From Acidobacteriota bacterium (GTDB lineage Bacteria > Acidobacteriota > Polarisedimenticolia > Gp22-AA2): DNA of 31,889 nt. The position numbers were made by a program, and so were the translations under genes. Below the pieces are notes generated by a model that saw nothing but the letters and a program-made list of their open reading frames with translations, did not search any database and was not told the origin of the DNA. Location of the stretch: assembly GCA_016202915.1 (NCBI GenBank), contig JACQNT010000073.1, positions 1 through 31,889 of the forward strand. The letters run 5' to 3'. Positions 7,901 to 15,979 of this stretch are shown here, in pieces (positions within the stretch are counted from its first letter, which is position 1; every line of letters starts with the position of its first letter).

Positions 7901-9562
7901 ATGCGACACACGGAAAGCGGCCCCTGGAGGTCGAGAGGACGCGGCCTGCTGCTGGCGGCCTGTCTCCTTGTCCTCGCCTGCCGGGCTGCGCGGCCGGAGG
8001 GCGACCGCCCCACGGGTCCCGCCGGAGAGGGCACGCCGGGGGGAAGAGTCGTCATAGGGGTCCGTGGCGATATTACCTCGTTCAACATCTATACCGCCAC
8101 GAACGCCTTCTCGCAGGAGGTCATCGACCTCCTCTACCTGAAACTCGCCAGCGAACAGGACGATTTCAGCCAGGGTCCCCCTTCCTTCCGGCCCGCTCTC
8201 GGGTCCTCCTGGGAGTTCTCCCCGGACGGAATGCGCCTCACCTTTCATCTCGACGAGCGGGCCCGCTGGAGCGATGGCCGGCCAGTGAGCGCGGCGGACG
8301 TGGTGTTCTCCCACAGGGCAGCGAGCAGCCCCGACGTCGCCTGGGTGGGCCGCGACGTGAAGGAGTTCATCTCCGGAGTGAGCGCTCCGGACGCGCGCAC
8401 CGTCGTCTACGAGTTCGGACGCCGGTACCCTTCCGGGCTCATGGACGCCGTGGAAGGGAACGTCCTGCCGGCGCATGCGTTGGCGGCCATTCCGCTGTCC
8501 GAGTGGCCCCGGCGGGCCTTCCTGGACGCCCGGGTGGCGGACGGTCCGTTCCTGCTCGAGCGCTACGAGCGCGGGTCGCTCATCGAGCTGGTCCGCAATC
8601 CCCATTATCTCCGGTCACCCCTGCCTCTCCTCGAGTCGGTGGTGTTCCGCATCATCCCCGACGAGGCGACGCTGCTCAACGAGCTGCTCACGGGCGGGAT
8701 CGACGTGATGGAGAACGTCCCTCCGGACGCGGCGCGGCGATTGGCCGACTCCGGCCGGCTGCGGGTGGTCCGCACGCCGGACCTCTCGTACTCCTTCATC
8801 TGCTGGAACACCGCGCGGCCGCTCTTCTCGGAGGCGCGGGTCCGCCACGCCCTGACGATGGCGATCGACCGCGAGGCGATCATCGAGGGGCTGTTGCCGG
8901 GGACGGGCCGGCCGTCGGCGGGGCCGATCCTGTCGTTCCTGTGGGCGCACGATCCCGCGCTGCGCCCCCTCGCCTATGACCCCGAAGGGGCGCGCCGCCT
9001 GCTCGAGGAGGCCGGCTGGCTGGACCGCGACGGCGACGGCCTCCTGGATCGCGACGGGGCGCCGTTCCGCTTCGAGCTGGAGACCAACCAGGGGTCGGGG
9101 CTGAGGGCCGATGTCGCCCAGATGGTCGGGGCGCAGTTGCGCCGGATCGGCATCGATGCTGTGCCGCGGACCTTCGAGTTCGGCGCCTTTATCGAGAAGC
9201 ACGGAAGGCACGACTTCGATGCCTTCGTCGGCACCTGGCGCGAGTCCACCAAGGTCGATCTCAAGTCCGCCTTCCACAGCGCCTCCGTGACCGGCGGGTA
9301 CAACTACGGCTCGTACGCGAATCGTGACCTCGACGCCCTCATCGACGGGGCGCGCGCCGAGAGCAACGCGCAGGCCGCGCGCGCCCTCTGGCGCCGGGCG
9401 CAGCAGATCATCGCCCGCGACCAACCGTACACCTTCCTCTTCGAGCGGGACCGGCTGCACGCCGTCCCCCGCGCGTTGCGCGTGGCGCGCCCGAGCCCCA
9501 GGAGCCTTTACGCCGCCCTGGAGGAGTGGGCCTGGGAGCCGGCCTCCGGGGGAGGATCGTGA
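7901..9562 (+). CDS. Extracellular solute-binding lipoprotein, family 5 (DppA/OppA-like)
   Basis: A 553-residue periplasmic binding protein with a lipobox ending LLVLAC (Cys27). The fold markers of SBP_bac_5 are present: GGRVVIGVRGDITSFN, LYLKLASEQDDF, FSPDGMRLTFHLDERARWSDGRPVSAADVVFS near residues 105-140, RVRHALTMAIDREAII at about 320, and a C-terminal NYGSYANRDLDALIDGAR. Such proteins deliver peptides, nickel or opines to a DppBC-type permease, which is encoded divergently. The stop overlaps the GTG start of the next gene (GTGA), tying synthesis of the binding protein to that of a large regulator. The ligand cannot be predicted from sequence. Confidence 0.93.
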   Translation: MRHTESGPWRSRGRGLLLAACLLVLACRAARPEGDRPTGPAGEGTPGGRVVIGVRGDITSFNIYTATNAFSQEVIDLLYLKLASEQDDFSQGPPSFRPALGSSWEFSPDGMRLTFHLDERARWSDGRPVSAADVVFSHRAASSPDVAWVGRDVKEFISGVSAPDARTVVYEFGRRYPSGLMDAVEGNVLPAHALAAIPLSEWPRRAFLDARVADGPFLLERYERGSLIELVRNPHYLRSPLPLLESVVFRIIPDEATLLNELLTGGIDVMENVPPDAARRLADSGRLRVVRTPDLSYSFICWNTARPLFSEARVRHALTMAIDREAIIEGLLPGTGRPSAGPILSFLWAHDPALRPLAYDPEGARRLLEEAGWLDRDGDGLLDRDGAPFRFELETNQGSGLRADVAQMVGAQLRRIGIDAVPRTFEFGAFIEKHGRHDFDAFVGTWRESTKVDLKSAFHSASVTGGYNYGSYANRDLDALIDGARAESNAQAARALWRRAQQIIARDQPYTFLFERDRLHAVPRALRVARPSPRSLYAALEEWAWEPASGGGS

Positions 9563-12500
9563 TCGAGTCCGCTCCCCTGCTCGGCGCCAAGCTCATCCCC
9601 CCCACCCCCGGTCCGTTCCACCTCAGACGCACCCGGCTGCTCGAGCGCCTGGCCGCGGGCCTGGAGGGGCGCGCCACCGTCGTCCTGGCGGGCCCGGGGT
9701 ACGGCAAGACGAGCCTGGTCTCCCGGTTCCTCCAGGACCAGGGAGGAGAGTCGCTCTGGTACTGGCTCGACCCGACCGACCGTGACCCCTGGATGTTCTT
9801 CCGCTACCTCATCCAGGGAGTGAAGGAGCACGTGCCGGAGTTCGGGGAACGCACCGAGGGGTTCTGGAGCGAGCTGCGCTCCCGGTCGGACGAGGTCGAG
9901 CGGCTGGCCGATTTGTTCATCAGCGACGCGGAGGAGTCCCTCGGGGGCCGGCTGATCGTGGTGCTGGACGAGGTGCACCATCTCGAGGGGAGCGTGCTGT
10001 GCGCCCGGGCCCTGAAGCGGCTTCTGGCCTACCTCCCCGGGACGCTCCACCTGATCCTGGTCGGCCGCTCGCTGCCCGACCTGGGGGTCCAGTCGCTCCT
10101 AGCGGACGACACGGCGCACGTCGTGCAGGGCGAGGACCTGCTGTTCACCCTCGAGGAGACGCGCGCGCTCCTCCTGGAGACCTTCGGCCTGCCGATGACG
10201 CCCGAGACCGTGGACAAGGTGCACGCCCGCACCCGCGGCTGGGTCACCGCCCTGCAGCTGATCCGGCACACGGTGAGGCTGCACGCCGCGAAGCCCGATC
10301 TTCCCGAGGAGGTCTTCGCGCGCACCGAGTCGGGGCTGTTCGACTACTTCAGCGAGGAGGTCCTGGCCGCGGAGAGCCGGGAGGTGCGGGAGTTCCTGCT
10401 CAGATCCTCCGTCCCCGTGGTGGTCGATCCGGACATCTGCTCGGAGGTCCTGCGGGGATCCGACGTGCGCGGCATCCTGAGAGGGCTCTTGAAGCGCAAG
10501 CTCTTCGTCTCCCCGCTCGAGAGCCGCGGCGAGTACTGCGCCTACGATCCCCTGTTCCGCGACTTCCTGAGGAGGAAGCTGCGCACCGAGCAGGGGGCCG
10601 AGGGAGCGCGCGATCTCGACCGGCGCTACGGGAGGGCGTTCGCGCGCCGGGGGGATTTCGCCCAGGCACTGGCGCACCTGATCGCCGCCGAGGAGGTCAA
10701 GGGGATCACCGAGGTGCTCGGCCGGCACGGCAAGGCTCTCCTGAGGTCCGGGATGCTGGAGGCCGTCCGGGACGCGGCCTCGTACCTGGCGGGGCGCGGC
10801 GTGCGCTCGCCCCTGCTCGACGACCTGCTCGGAGAGGCCTGCCGCCAGGCGGGCGACTACGCCGCCGCCGTGGGGCATTTCGAGAGGGCGCTGGCGGCCC
10901 GGCCGGGGGCGTCCGCGGGGCTCAGCGGGGCATCCCGCGCCGGCACGCTGCAGGGCCAGGCGTATTCCCTCCTGAAAATCGGCGACACGCGGCGCGCGGC
11001 GGCCACCGCCGAACAGGCGCTCCGGGAGGCCGGGGACGACGACCCCGCCCTCCTGGCCCGGATCCACAACACGCTGTCCATCATCCGGTATCGCGAGAAC
11101 CGACACGGAGAGGCGCTGGTCGGCTGGCAGGAGGCGCTGGCCAGGGCGCGTCAGGCGGGCGACGAGCACCTGACCCTCATGATCGCCCACAACCTGGGGC
11201 TCCCGCACGCCGTGATGGGCGACTTCCAGCGCGCCTCGGAGTGCTTCCGGATCCTGACCGGGCCGGGAAACCAGCGTGTCGGCCCCGAGGAGGGGGCCGC
11301 CTACCTCAACCTGGCCCGGATCGAGACCCTGCGCGGCGAGTACGGCCGCGCGGCCTCCCTGCTCGGGGACGCGAGGGAGATCGCCCTCAAGCTCCGGCTG
11401 CCGGCCCTGGGCGCCGACGTCCTGGAGGCCGAGGGGACGCTGCTCCGCGAGACCGGCGATCTCGAGGGCGCCCGCGAGCGCTATTCGGAGGCCCGCTCGC
11501 TGTTCACCGAGCTGGGGTTGATCGACCTCCTGGAGAGCCTCGCGGAGGAGGAGGCGATCCTGGCCTCCCGCCGCGGCGATCACGGGGACGCCGAGGGCCT
11601 CGCGGCACGCACCCTCGAAAGGCGGCGGGCCTCAGGCGATCGGGAGGGAATCGCCTCGGCACTCCTGGCCCTGGGGGAGATCCGCGCGCGCGCCGGGCGC
11701 CCGGAGGAGGCCCTGGATGTCCTCGTCGAATCGGCGGCCGCCTTCGAGGCCCTGCGACGGTCCTACCAGCGGTGCATGGCCTCTCTCTGGCTGGCCCTCG
11801 CCTGCTTCCGCGCCGGGAAGCGCCGCCGGTGCGCGGAGGCGGCGACGTCGGCCCTGAAACTGGCGACCGAATACGATTACCGGGCGTCCGTGATGCGCAT
11901 CGTCGGGCTCGACGATGCCTTCCGGCGGTTCCTCGAGTCCCTGCCGTCGGCCCCGGTCTATCTCAAAGAGAAGCCGCCCAGGGAGCAGGCGGTCTCCGTC
12001 TCCCTTGGGGCGCTGGCGCAGAACGGGGCCGATCTCACAATCCGCCTCCTTGGATCGATCGAGGTCTTCCGGGACGTCGAGCGGAAGATCCCGGCGCGGG
12101 CCTGGAAGATCAGGCGCGCCCTGCAGATCTTCTGTTACCTCGTGGCGTCGCGCCAGCACCGCGCGACCAAGGAACGCATCGTGGACGCCCTGTGGGGGGA
12201 CGCGCGCCTCTCGGCGATCGAGAAGAACTTCCATCCCACGATCTCGTTCCTGCGCCGGGCCCTGAACGAGGGGCACAACGTGCCGAAGAACTTCATCCTG
12301 TTCGAGGGGGGCGCGTATCTCCTGAACCCCGCCTACCGCTACGCCGTCGACGCGGAGGTCTTCGAGGACCGGATCCGCGCCGCCCGGGAGCAGGCGGCGC
12401 GCCGCAAGCCCTCCGAGGCGCTGGCCGGCTACGATGCCGCGCTGTCCCTCTACCGCGGCCCGTTTCTGGAGGAGGAGTACGAGGAGTGGACCGAGGCCCC

Positions 12501-12825
12501 GCGGGCCCGCTACGAGGGGCTCTACCTCGCCGCCCTGAAGGAAGCGGGCGAGCTGCACCTCGGTGAGGGGGACCGCGAGACGGGGCTCGGCTATCTCGAC
12601 CGGTTGGTCGAGCGCGACCCGCTGAACGAGGAGGCCTCGGCGCGCCTGATGGAGGCCCTCGGGACGATGGGGAACCGCGCCGGCGTCGAGAAGGAGTTCG
12701 GCCGCCTGACGCGGGCCCTGCGCCAGGAGCTCGACTCCGATCCCCTCCCCGAGACGCGGAGGGCGTACGAGAGGGCCCTGGCCCAGGGTGCCGCCGGCGC
12801 GGCCCGCAGGCGCCCGCGCGGCTAG
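9559..12825 (+). CDS. Large MalT-like NTPase / TPR / BTAD transcriptional regulator
   Basis: The GTG at 9559 (preceded by GGGGGAGG and overlapping the upstream stop as GTGA) is preferred to the ATG at 9526, giving 1088 residues. The N-terminal KLIPPTPGPFHLRRTRLLERL is the usual lead-in of MalT/LuxR-type STAND NTPases. Walker A GPGYGKTS is at 45-52 and Walker B VVLDEVHH has Asp137-Glu138. A winged-helix segment at roughly 280-340 is followed by TPR-like helices to about 800. The C-terminus carries an OmpR-type DNA-binding domain (about 825-905, LLGSIEVF...RRALQIFCYLV...IVDALWG) and a BTAD domain (about 925-1078). SARP regulators usually have the DNA-binding/BTAD module first; here it is last, as in MalT-type layout. 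It probably activates its own operon or the divergent permeases in response to a ligand. Confidence 0.92.
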   Translation: MIESAPLLGAKLIPPTPGPFHLRRTRLLERLAAGLEGRATVVLAGPGYGKTSLVSRFLQDQGGESLWYWLDPTDRDPWMFFRYLIQGVKEHVPEFGERTEGFWSELRSRSDEVERLADLFISDAEESLGGRLIVVLDEVHHLEGSVLCARALKRLLAYLPGTLHLILVGRSLPDLGVQSLLADDTAHVVQGEDLLFTLEETRALLLETFGLPMTPETVDKVHARTRGWVTALQLIRHTVRLHAAKPDLPEEVFARTESGLFDYFSEEVLAAESREVREFLLRSSVPVVVDPDICSEVLRGSDVRGILRGLLKRKLFVSPLESRGEYCAYDPLFRDFLRRKLRTEQGAEGARDLDRRYGRAFARRGDFAQALAHLIAAEEVKGITEVLGRHGKALLRSGMLEAVRDAASYLAGRGVRSPLLDDLLGEACRQAGDYAAAVGHFERALAARPGASAGLSGASRAGTLQGQAYSLLKIGDTRRAAATAEQALREAGDDDPALLARIHNTLSIIRYRENRHGEALVGWQEALARARQAGDEHLTLMIAHNLGLPHAVMGDFQRASECFRILTGPGNQRVGPEEGAAYLNLARIETLRGEYGRAASLLGDAREIALKLRLPALGADVLEAEGTLLRETGDLEGARERYSEARSLFTELGLIDLLESLAEEEAILASRRGDHGDAEGLAARTLERRRASGDREGIASALLALGEIRARAGRPEEALDVLVESAAAFEALRRSYQRCMASLWLALACFRAGKRRRCAEAATSALKLATEYDYRASVMRIVGLDDAFRRFLESLPSAPVYLKEKPPREQAVSVSLGALAQNGADLTIRLLGSIEVFRDVERKIPARAWKIRRALQIFCYLVASRQHRATKERIVDALWGDARLSAIEKNFHPTISFLRRALNEGHNVPKNFILFEGGAYLLNPAYRYAVDAEVFEDRIRAAREQAARRKPSEALAGYDAALSLYRGPFLEEEYEEWTEAPRARYEGLYLAALKEAGELHLGEGDRETGLGYLDRLVERDPLNEEASARLMEALGTMGNRAGVEKEFGRLTRALRQELDSDPLPETRRAYERALAQGAAGAARRRPRG

Positions 12826-12845
12826 CCATCGGAAAGGGCTTGACC

Positions 12846-12861
12846 TGTGATACATTTCACG
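12846..12861. promoter_or_regulatory. CRP/FNR-family-like operator (TGTGA-N6-TCACG)
   Basis: TGTGA TACATT TCACG matches the CRP half-site consensus TGTGA-N6-TCACA in nine of ten positions. It lies 31-46 bases before the chosen ATG of the subtilase gene. A TTGACC hexamer sits directly upstream (12840-12845), but no matching -10 is visible. The dyad covers a GTG at 12847 that could otherwise be read as the start. Confidence 0.5.
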
Positions 12862-12891
12862 TCACCTTCCGGATCCGGCGGAGACCTCCAG

Positions 12892-15438
12892 ATGAGGCGT
12901 ATGAGGCGCGGGGGGTTGCGAGCGATCCTGTCCAGGCGGATCGTCCTCTGTCTGGCCGTCGTCCTGGCCCTCGGCGGCGCCCCGTCCGCGGGCGTCTACG
13001 TCACCGAGACGTCCGGCATCAGGTGGAACGACGTCGGCGGCATCCGCTGGAACGACGTCGGAGGGATCCGCTGGAACGACGTCGGCGGCATCCGCTGGAA
13101 TGACGTCGGCGGCATCCGCTGGAACGACGTCGGCGGCGTGCTGTTCACCGACGCCTCCGGGATCCGCTGGAACGACGTCGGCGGCATCCGCTGGAACGAC
13201 GTCGGGGGACTCCAGCTCGACGACGCCATCGCCACCGGCCGGACGAGCGTTGACCTGGAGCTGCTGAACGTCTTCTCCACTCTCCCCGACACCTCCTCCC
13301 TCAACGTGATTATCACCTATCGCTCGGCGCCGACGGCGGCTGATCTGGCGAACCTGAACGCCCTGGGCATTCCGGGAGGCACGATCTTCCGTCGCCTGCC
13401 GATGGTCGTGGTCAACGCGACCCGCGACCAGATCCGGGCGATCGCTGCCTTGCCGGCCGTCCGCTCGGTCTACGCGAACCGGACCCTCTCCTTCTTCGAC
13501 GAGGAGAGCAGGGCTCTCATCGGCCTCGACGAAGTCGCCGCGGACCCGGCACTGATCCTCCCCGGGGGGACCGCCCTCTCAGGCGCGGGAATCACCATCG
13601 CCATCCTGGACAGCGGAGTGGACGGCACGCACCCCGATCTGCCGTACGGGACGAAGGTGGTCGAAAACGTGCGGCTGAGCGGAGCGGTCGGGACGGCACC
13701 GGGGTTCCTGTATCCGGCGGCGATCGAGGGCGTGGAGAACACCGACCTCGTCCTCGGACACGGGACCTTCGTCGCTTCCGTCGCCGCCGGGTCGGGGGCG
13801 GCAAGCGGCGGGACCTACCGGGGCATCGCGCCGGGAGCTTCGATCCTGTCCCTGTCGGCGGGGGAACCGCTCATCCTCCACACCCTCGAAGGCTTCGATT
13901 ACATCCTGGCGAATGCCGCCCGGTTCCAGGTGCGCGTGGTCAACTGCTCCTGGGGCACGGAGGGCTGGTTCGATCCTGACGATCCCGTCAACGTGGCCAC
14001 CCACCTGCTGTATGACGCGGGCGTCACCGTGGTCTTCGCAGCGGGAAACCACGGGCCCTCCGCCGACACTCTGAACCCCTACGCCGTCGCCCCGTGGGTC
14101 ATCGGTGTCGGCTCCACCCGGAAGGATGGGAGGCTCTCCACCTTTTCTTCTCGCGGCATTTTCGAGGAGTTGCTCTACCACCCGACGCTGGTCGCTCCGG
14201 GCGAGGCGATCATTGCCGCCCGCACCGCGGCGTTCAGCCAGGAGCCGGCTTACGCTCCCCACTACGCCGTGGGCAGCGGGACCTCCTTCGCGGCGCCGCA
14301 CGTCGCCGGCGTGGTCGCGCTCATGCTGCAGGCGCGCCCGTCCCTGACTCCCCTCGATATCAAGCGCATCCTGCAGGCGACCGCCACACCGATCCTCCCC
14401 CGCCGCCAGTTGGAGGTCGGGGCGGGCGCCCTGGACGCCTGGGCGTCCCTGACGCAGGCGCTCGACGCCGCGCGGCCGTTCGGGACACACGTCCCGGGCT
14501 GGCTCGACCTGCGCCCCTACCGGATCGATCACCGGCCCGCCGTCATCACCGAGGCGGTCGTCCCGGCCGGCGGGTCGGTTTTGCTTCCGGTCAGTCTTGA
14601 CGGTTCGCCGCTGTCGTGGCAGATGAGCCTCGCCTGGGGCACCCTCCCCGGGCTGAGCGATCTCGATGTCCGGGTCACCGATTCGGCGGGGGCCGAGGTC
14701 GGTCGATCGGAAGCCTCGAACGGCGCCTCCCTGTTCGGGCGGGCCGAAGGGGTCCACCTGCTCGGAGCGCTTCCCTCGCGTATGACCGCGGAGATCTTCT
14801 TCAAGGCGGGCACGGGTCTCGCGGACCAGCCTCTCTGGATCCGCCAGGAGAGCGCCGTTGCTGTCGTCACGGCGTATGTGGATGTCGCAGCCCTGCCGCC
14901 CGCGGATCAGGCCACGATCGGCCGCGTCGTCAGCCGGCATGTCCTGATCGGGCGCGGCAGCCTCTTCGACCCTTCCGCCGGCCTCTCACGCGGCGAGCTG
15001 GCCCGGGCCCTCGCCTTGACCGCCGGGATACCTCAGAGGATCCCGGCGAATGCGTCGTTCAGCGACAGCCGTCCCGGTGACGCCGACTACCCCTACGTGG
15101 AGACGGTGGCCGGAGTCCGCGCCAGGCAGGTCTTGATCGATCCGACCCCGGGCTCGGCGTTCCAGCCCAAGGCGGAGGTGACGCGTCTTGATTTCGCCGT
15201 GTCGCTCGTGCGGGCGGCCGGACAAGAGGCGGAAGCGCTTGCCCGTGCCGGCGAGTCGCTCGGCCTGACGGACGAGGACAGGATTCCGGCCGCGCTCCGC
15301 GGCTACGTCGCCGTCGCTCTGGAGCAGGGCCTCATCGACACGATCCCCGTATCGGGCGGCGCGAAGTTCGACCCCAAGGGTTCGGTCCCACGCCTCAAGG
15401 CCGCCCGCTTTCTCCTGGAGCTCCTCGACCTGCGCTGA
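12892..15438 (+). CDS. Secreted S8 subtilase with octapeptide repeats and SLH domains
   Basis: An 848-residue protein from the ATG at 12892 (GGAG about 8 bases upstream; the GTG at 12847 lies inside a regulatory dyad). A signal peptide (RRIVLCLAVVLALGGAPSAG) is followed by nine octapeptide units (residues 41-112), then an I9-like propeptide (about 140-205). The subtilase domain has Asp240 (ILDSGVDGTHPD), His290 (GHGTFVAS), Asn386 (AAGNHGP) and Ser465 (GTSFAAPHVAG). A beta-rich segment follows, then about three S-layer-homology repeats from residue 665 to the end (FSDSRPGDADYPYVETVAGVR, and a last repeat ending in LLELLDLR). The protein is predicted to be exported and held at the cell surface through SLH contacts. 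The active site looks intact. The gene starts 66 bp after the regulator ends and may be partly cotranscribed with it. Confidence 0.93.
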   Translation: MRRMRRGGLRAILSRRIVLCLAVVLALGGAPSAGVYVTETSGIRWNDVGGIRWNDVGGIRWNDVGGIRWNDVGGIRWNDVGGVLFTDASGIRWNDVGGIRWNDVGGLQLDDAIATGRTSVDLELLNVFSTLPDTSSLNVIITYRSAPTAADLANLNALGIPGGTIFRRLPMVVVNATRDQIRAIAALPAVRSVYANRTLSFFDEESRALIGLDEVAADPALILPGGTALSGAGITIAILDSGVDGTHPDLPYGTKVVENVRLSGAVGTAPGFLYPAAIEGVENTDLVLGHGTFVASVAAGSGAASGGTYRGIAPGASILSLSAGEPLILHTLEGFDYILANAARFQVRVVNCSWGTEGWFDPDDPVNVATHLLYDAGVTVVFAAGNHGPSADTLNPYAVAPWVIGVGSTRKDGRLSTFSSRGIFEELLYHPTLVAPGEAIIAARTAAFSQEPAYAPHYAVGSGTSFAAPHVAGVVALMLQARPSLTPLDIKRILQATATPILPRRQLEVGAGALDAWASLTQALDAARPFGTHVPGWLDLRPYRIDHRPAVITEAVVPAGGSVLLPVSLDGSPLSWQMSLAWGTLPGLSDLDVRVTDSAGAEVGRSEASNGASLFGRAEGVHLLGALPSRMTAEIFFKAGTGLADQPLWIRQESAVAVVTAYVDVAALPPADQATIGRVVSRHVLIGRGSLFDPSAGLSRGELARALALTAGIPQRIPANASFSDSRPGDADYPYVETVAGVRARQVLIDPTPGSAFQPKAEVTRLDFAVSLVRAAGQEAEALARAGESLGLTDEDRIPAALRGYVAVALEQGLIDTIPVSGGAKFDPKGSVPRLKAARFLLELLDLR
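13012..13227 (+). repeat. Nine tandem 24-bp in-frame repeats (GIRWNDVG octapeptides)
   Basis: Nine consecutive 24-bp units each encode eight residues. Units 1-5 read S/G-G-I-R-W-N-D-V and unit 6 is the variant GGVLFTDA. Units 7-8 return to the canonical form and unit 9 is GGLQLDDA. Units 1 and 7 both begin Ser-Gly and units 6 and 9 are both degenerate, so the array is two blocks (5+1 and 2+1). Codons are nearly identical between units, with occasional silent changes such as GGA/GGC, AAC/AAT and AGG/CGC, pointing to recent expansion or gene conversion. Confidence 0.95.
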
Positions 15439-15457
15439 TCGATTTTTCTCGAAAAAC

Positions 15458-15673
15458 CTACAAGTTGTTCGGTTGCTCAAGGATCGGTCGCCCCAAATAG
15501 TCCGTATCCGGGACGACTTCAAGGAGAAGTTTGTCCGGAGGGTTCAGGTACAGCCCCACCACGTCACGCAGCTTCTTGACGAACTCCGGGTCCCGGCTCA
15601 GCTTGAAGGTCTCGATCCGGTGCGGCTGCAACCCGTGGGCGCGCCAGATCCGCTGCACCGTCGACGGGCTCAC
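15458..15673 (-). pseudogene. IS630-family transposase remnant
   Basis: The minus-strand frame contains VSPSTVQRIWRAHGLQPHR, then ETFKLSRDPEFVKKLRDVVG and LYLNPPDK. This is the helix-turn-helix and linker region that precedes the DDE domain in IS630-type transposases. After PPDK the expected catalytic start (a CVDEKSQ-like motif) is missing and the frame runs into unrelated sequence and a stop. Upstream of the GTG at 15673 the frame stays open towards about 15790 without recognisable transposase sequence. No terminal inverted repeats or TA duplication were identified. The fragment cannot encode an active transposase. Confidence 0.75.
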
Positions 15674-15780
15674 CTCAAACCCGGAGCGCCTCCAGCAGGC
15701 GCACCCCGCCGCCGCGTCCTCCTCGAGCCACCCCGCCCCAGCATCCCGATCACCCGTCGCCGGAACAGTTCCTTCGCCAC

Positions 15781-15862
15781 GCTTGGAAAAAATTCTCGCC
15801 CTCCAAGCAAAATTCTTAAAAAAGTAGCAAGCCTTTTGGCTTCAATGGGATGGCTCTAGACT
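15781..15862 (+). promoter_or_regulatory. A-rich stretch with hairpin and weak promoter
   Basis: GCTTGGA (15781-15787) and TCCAAGC (15802-15808) form a 7-bp stem with a 14-nt loop. A-rich DNA (15808-15826) resembling an UP element follows, then TTTTGG (15834-15839), a 17-bp spacer and TAGACT (15857-15862). The A-rich patch stands out strongly from the surrounding GC-rich sequence. It could be the promoter for the 29-codon ORF and the large gene downstream, or an eroded IS end. Confidence 0.35.
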
Positions 15863-15900
15863 GAGCCGCCCGTTTCAACCTCAGTTCAAGGTTTCTTCAA
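15841..15900 (+). repeat. TTCAA direct repeats in 11-bp register, cluster 1
   Basis: TTCAA occurs at 15874, 15885 and 15896, exactly 11 bp apart. A further copy at 15841 is 33 bp (three turns) before the first. Direct repeats at 11-bp spacing are the classical arrangement of OmpR/PhoB-family response-regulator boxes. A second cluster lies at 16094. Confidence 0.6.
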
Positions 15901-15979
15901 CCCCCTGACTCCACTCTCGGAGCGCACACGGGAGGACTGCAGGTGCAGCCAAGAATCTTTCAATCGAAGGGGACAAGTC

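Noticed and set aside
9999..12566. 855-codon plus-strand ORF inside the regulator gene
   Set aside because: Out-of-frame shadow rich in Arg/Pro/Gly. The other frame carries clear Walker, TPR and BTAD motifs.
12847..12891. GTG at 12847 as start of the subtilase
   Set aside because: It lies inside the TGTGA-N6-TCACG dyad, has no Shine-Dalgarno, and places 15 extra residues before a normal signal peptide. The ATG at 12892 has GGAG at good spacing.
13012..13227. Considered the 24-bp tandem units as a CRISPR-like or iteron array
   Set aside because: Units are contiguous with no spacers, stay in frame in a coding sequence, and sit between a signal peptide and protease domain. They are protein repeats.
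15781..15808. 7-bp inverted repeat as a rho-independent terminator of the subtilase gene
   Set aside because: The stem is short, the loop is 14 nt, and it is followed by A-rich, not T-rich, sequence on the plus strand, 340 bp after the gene.
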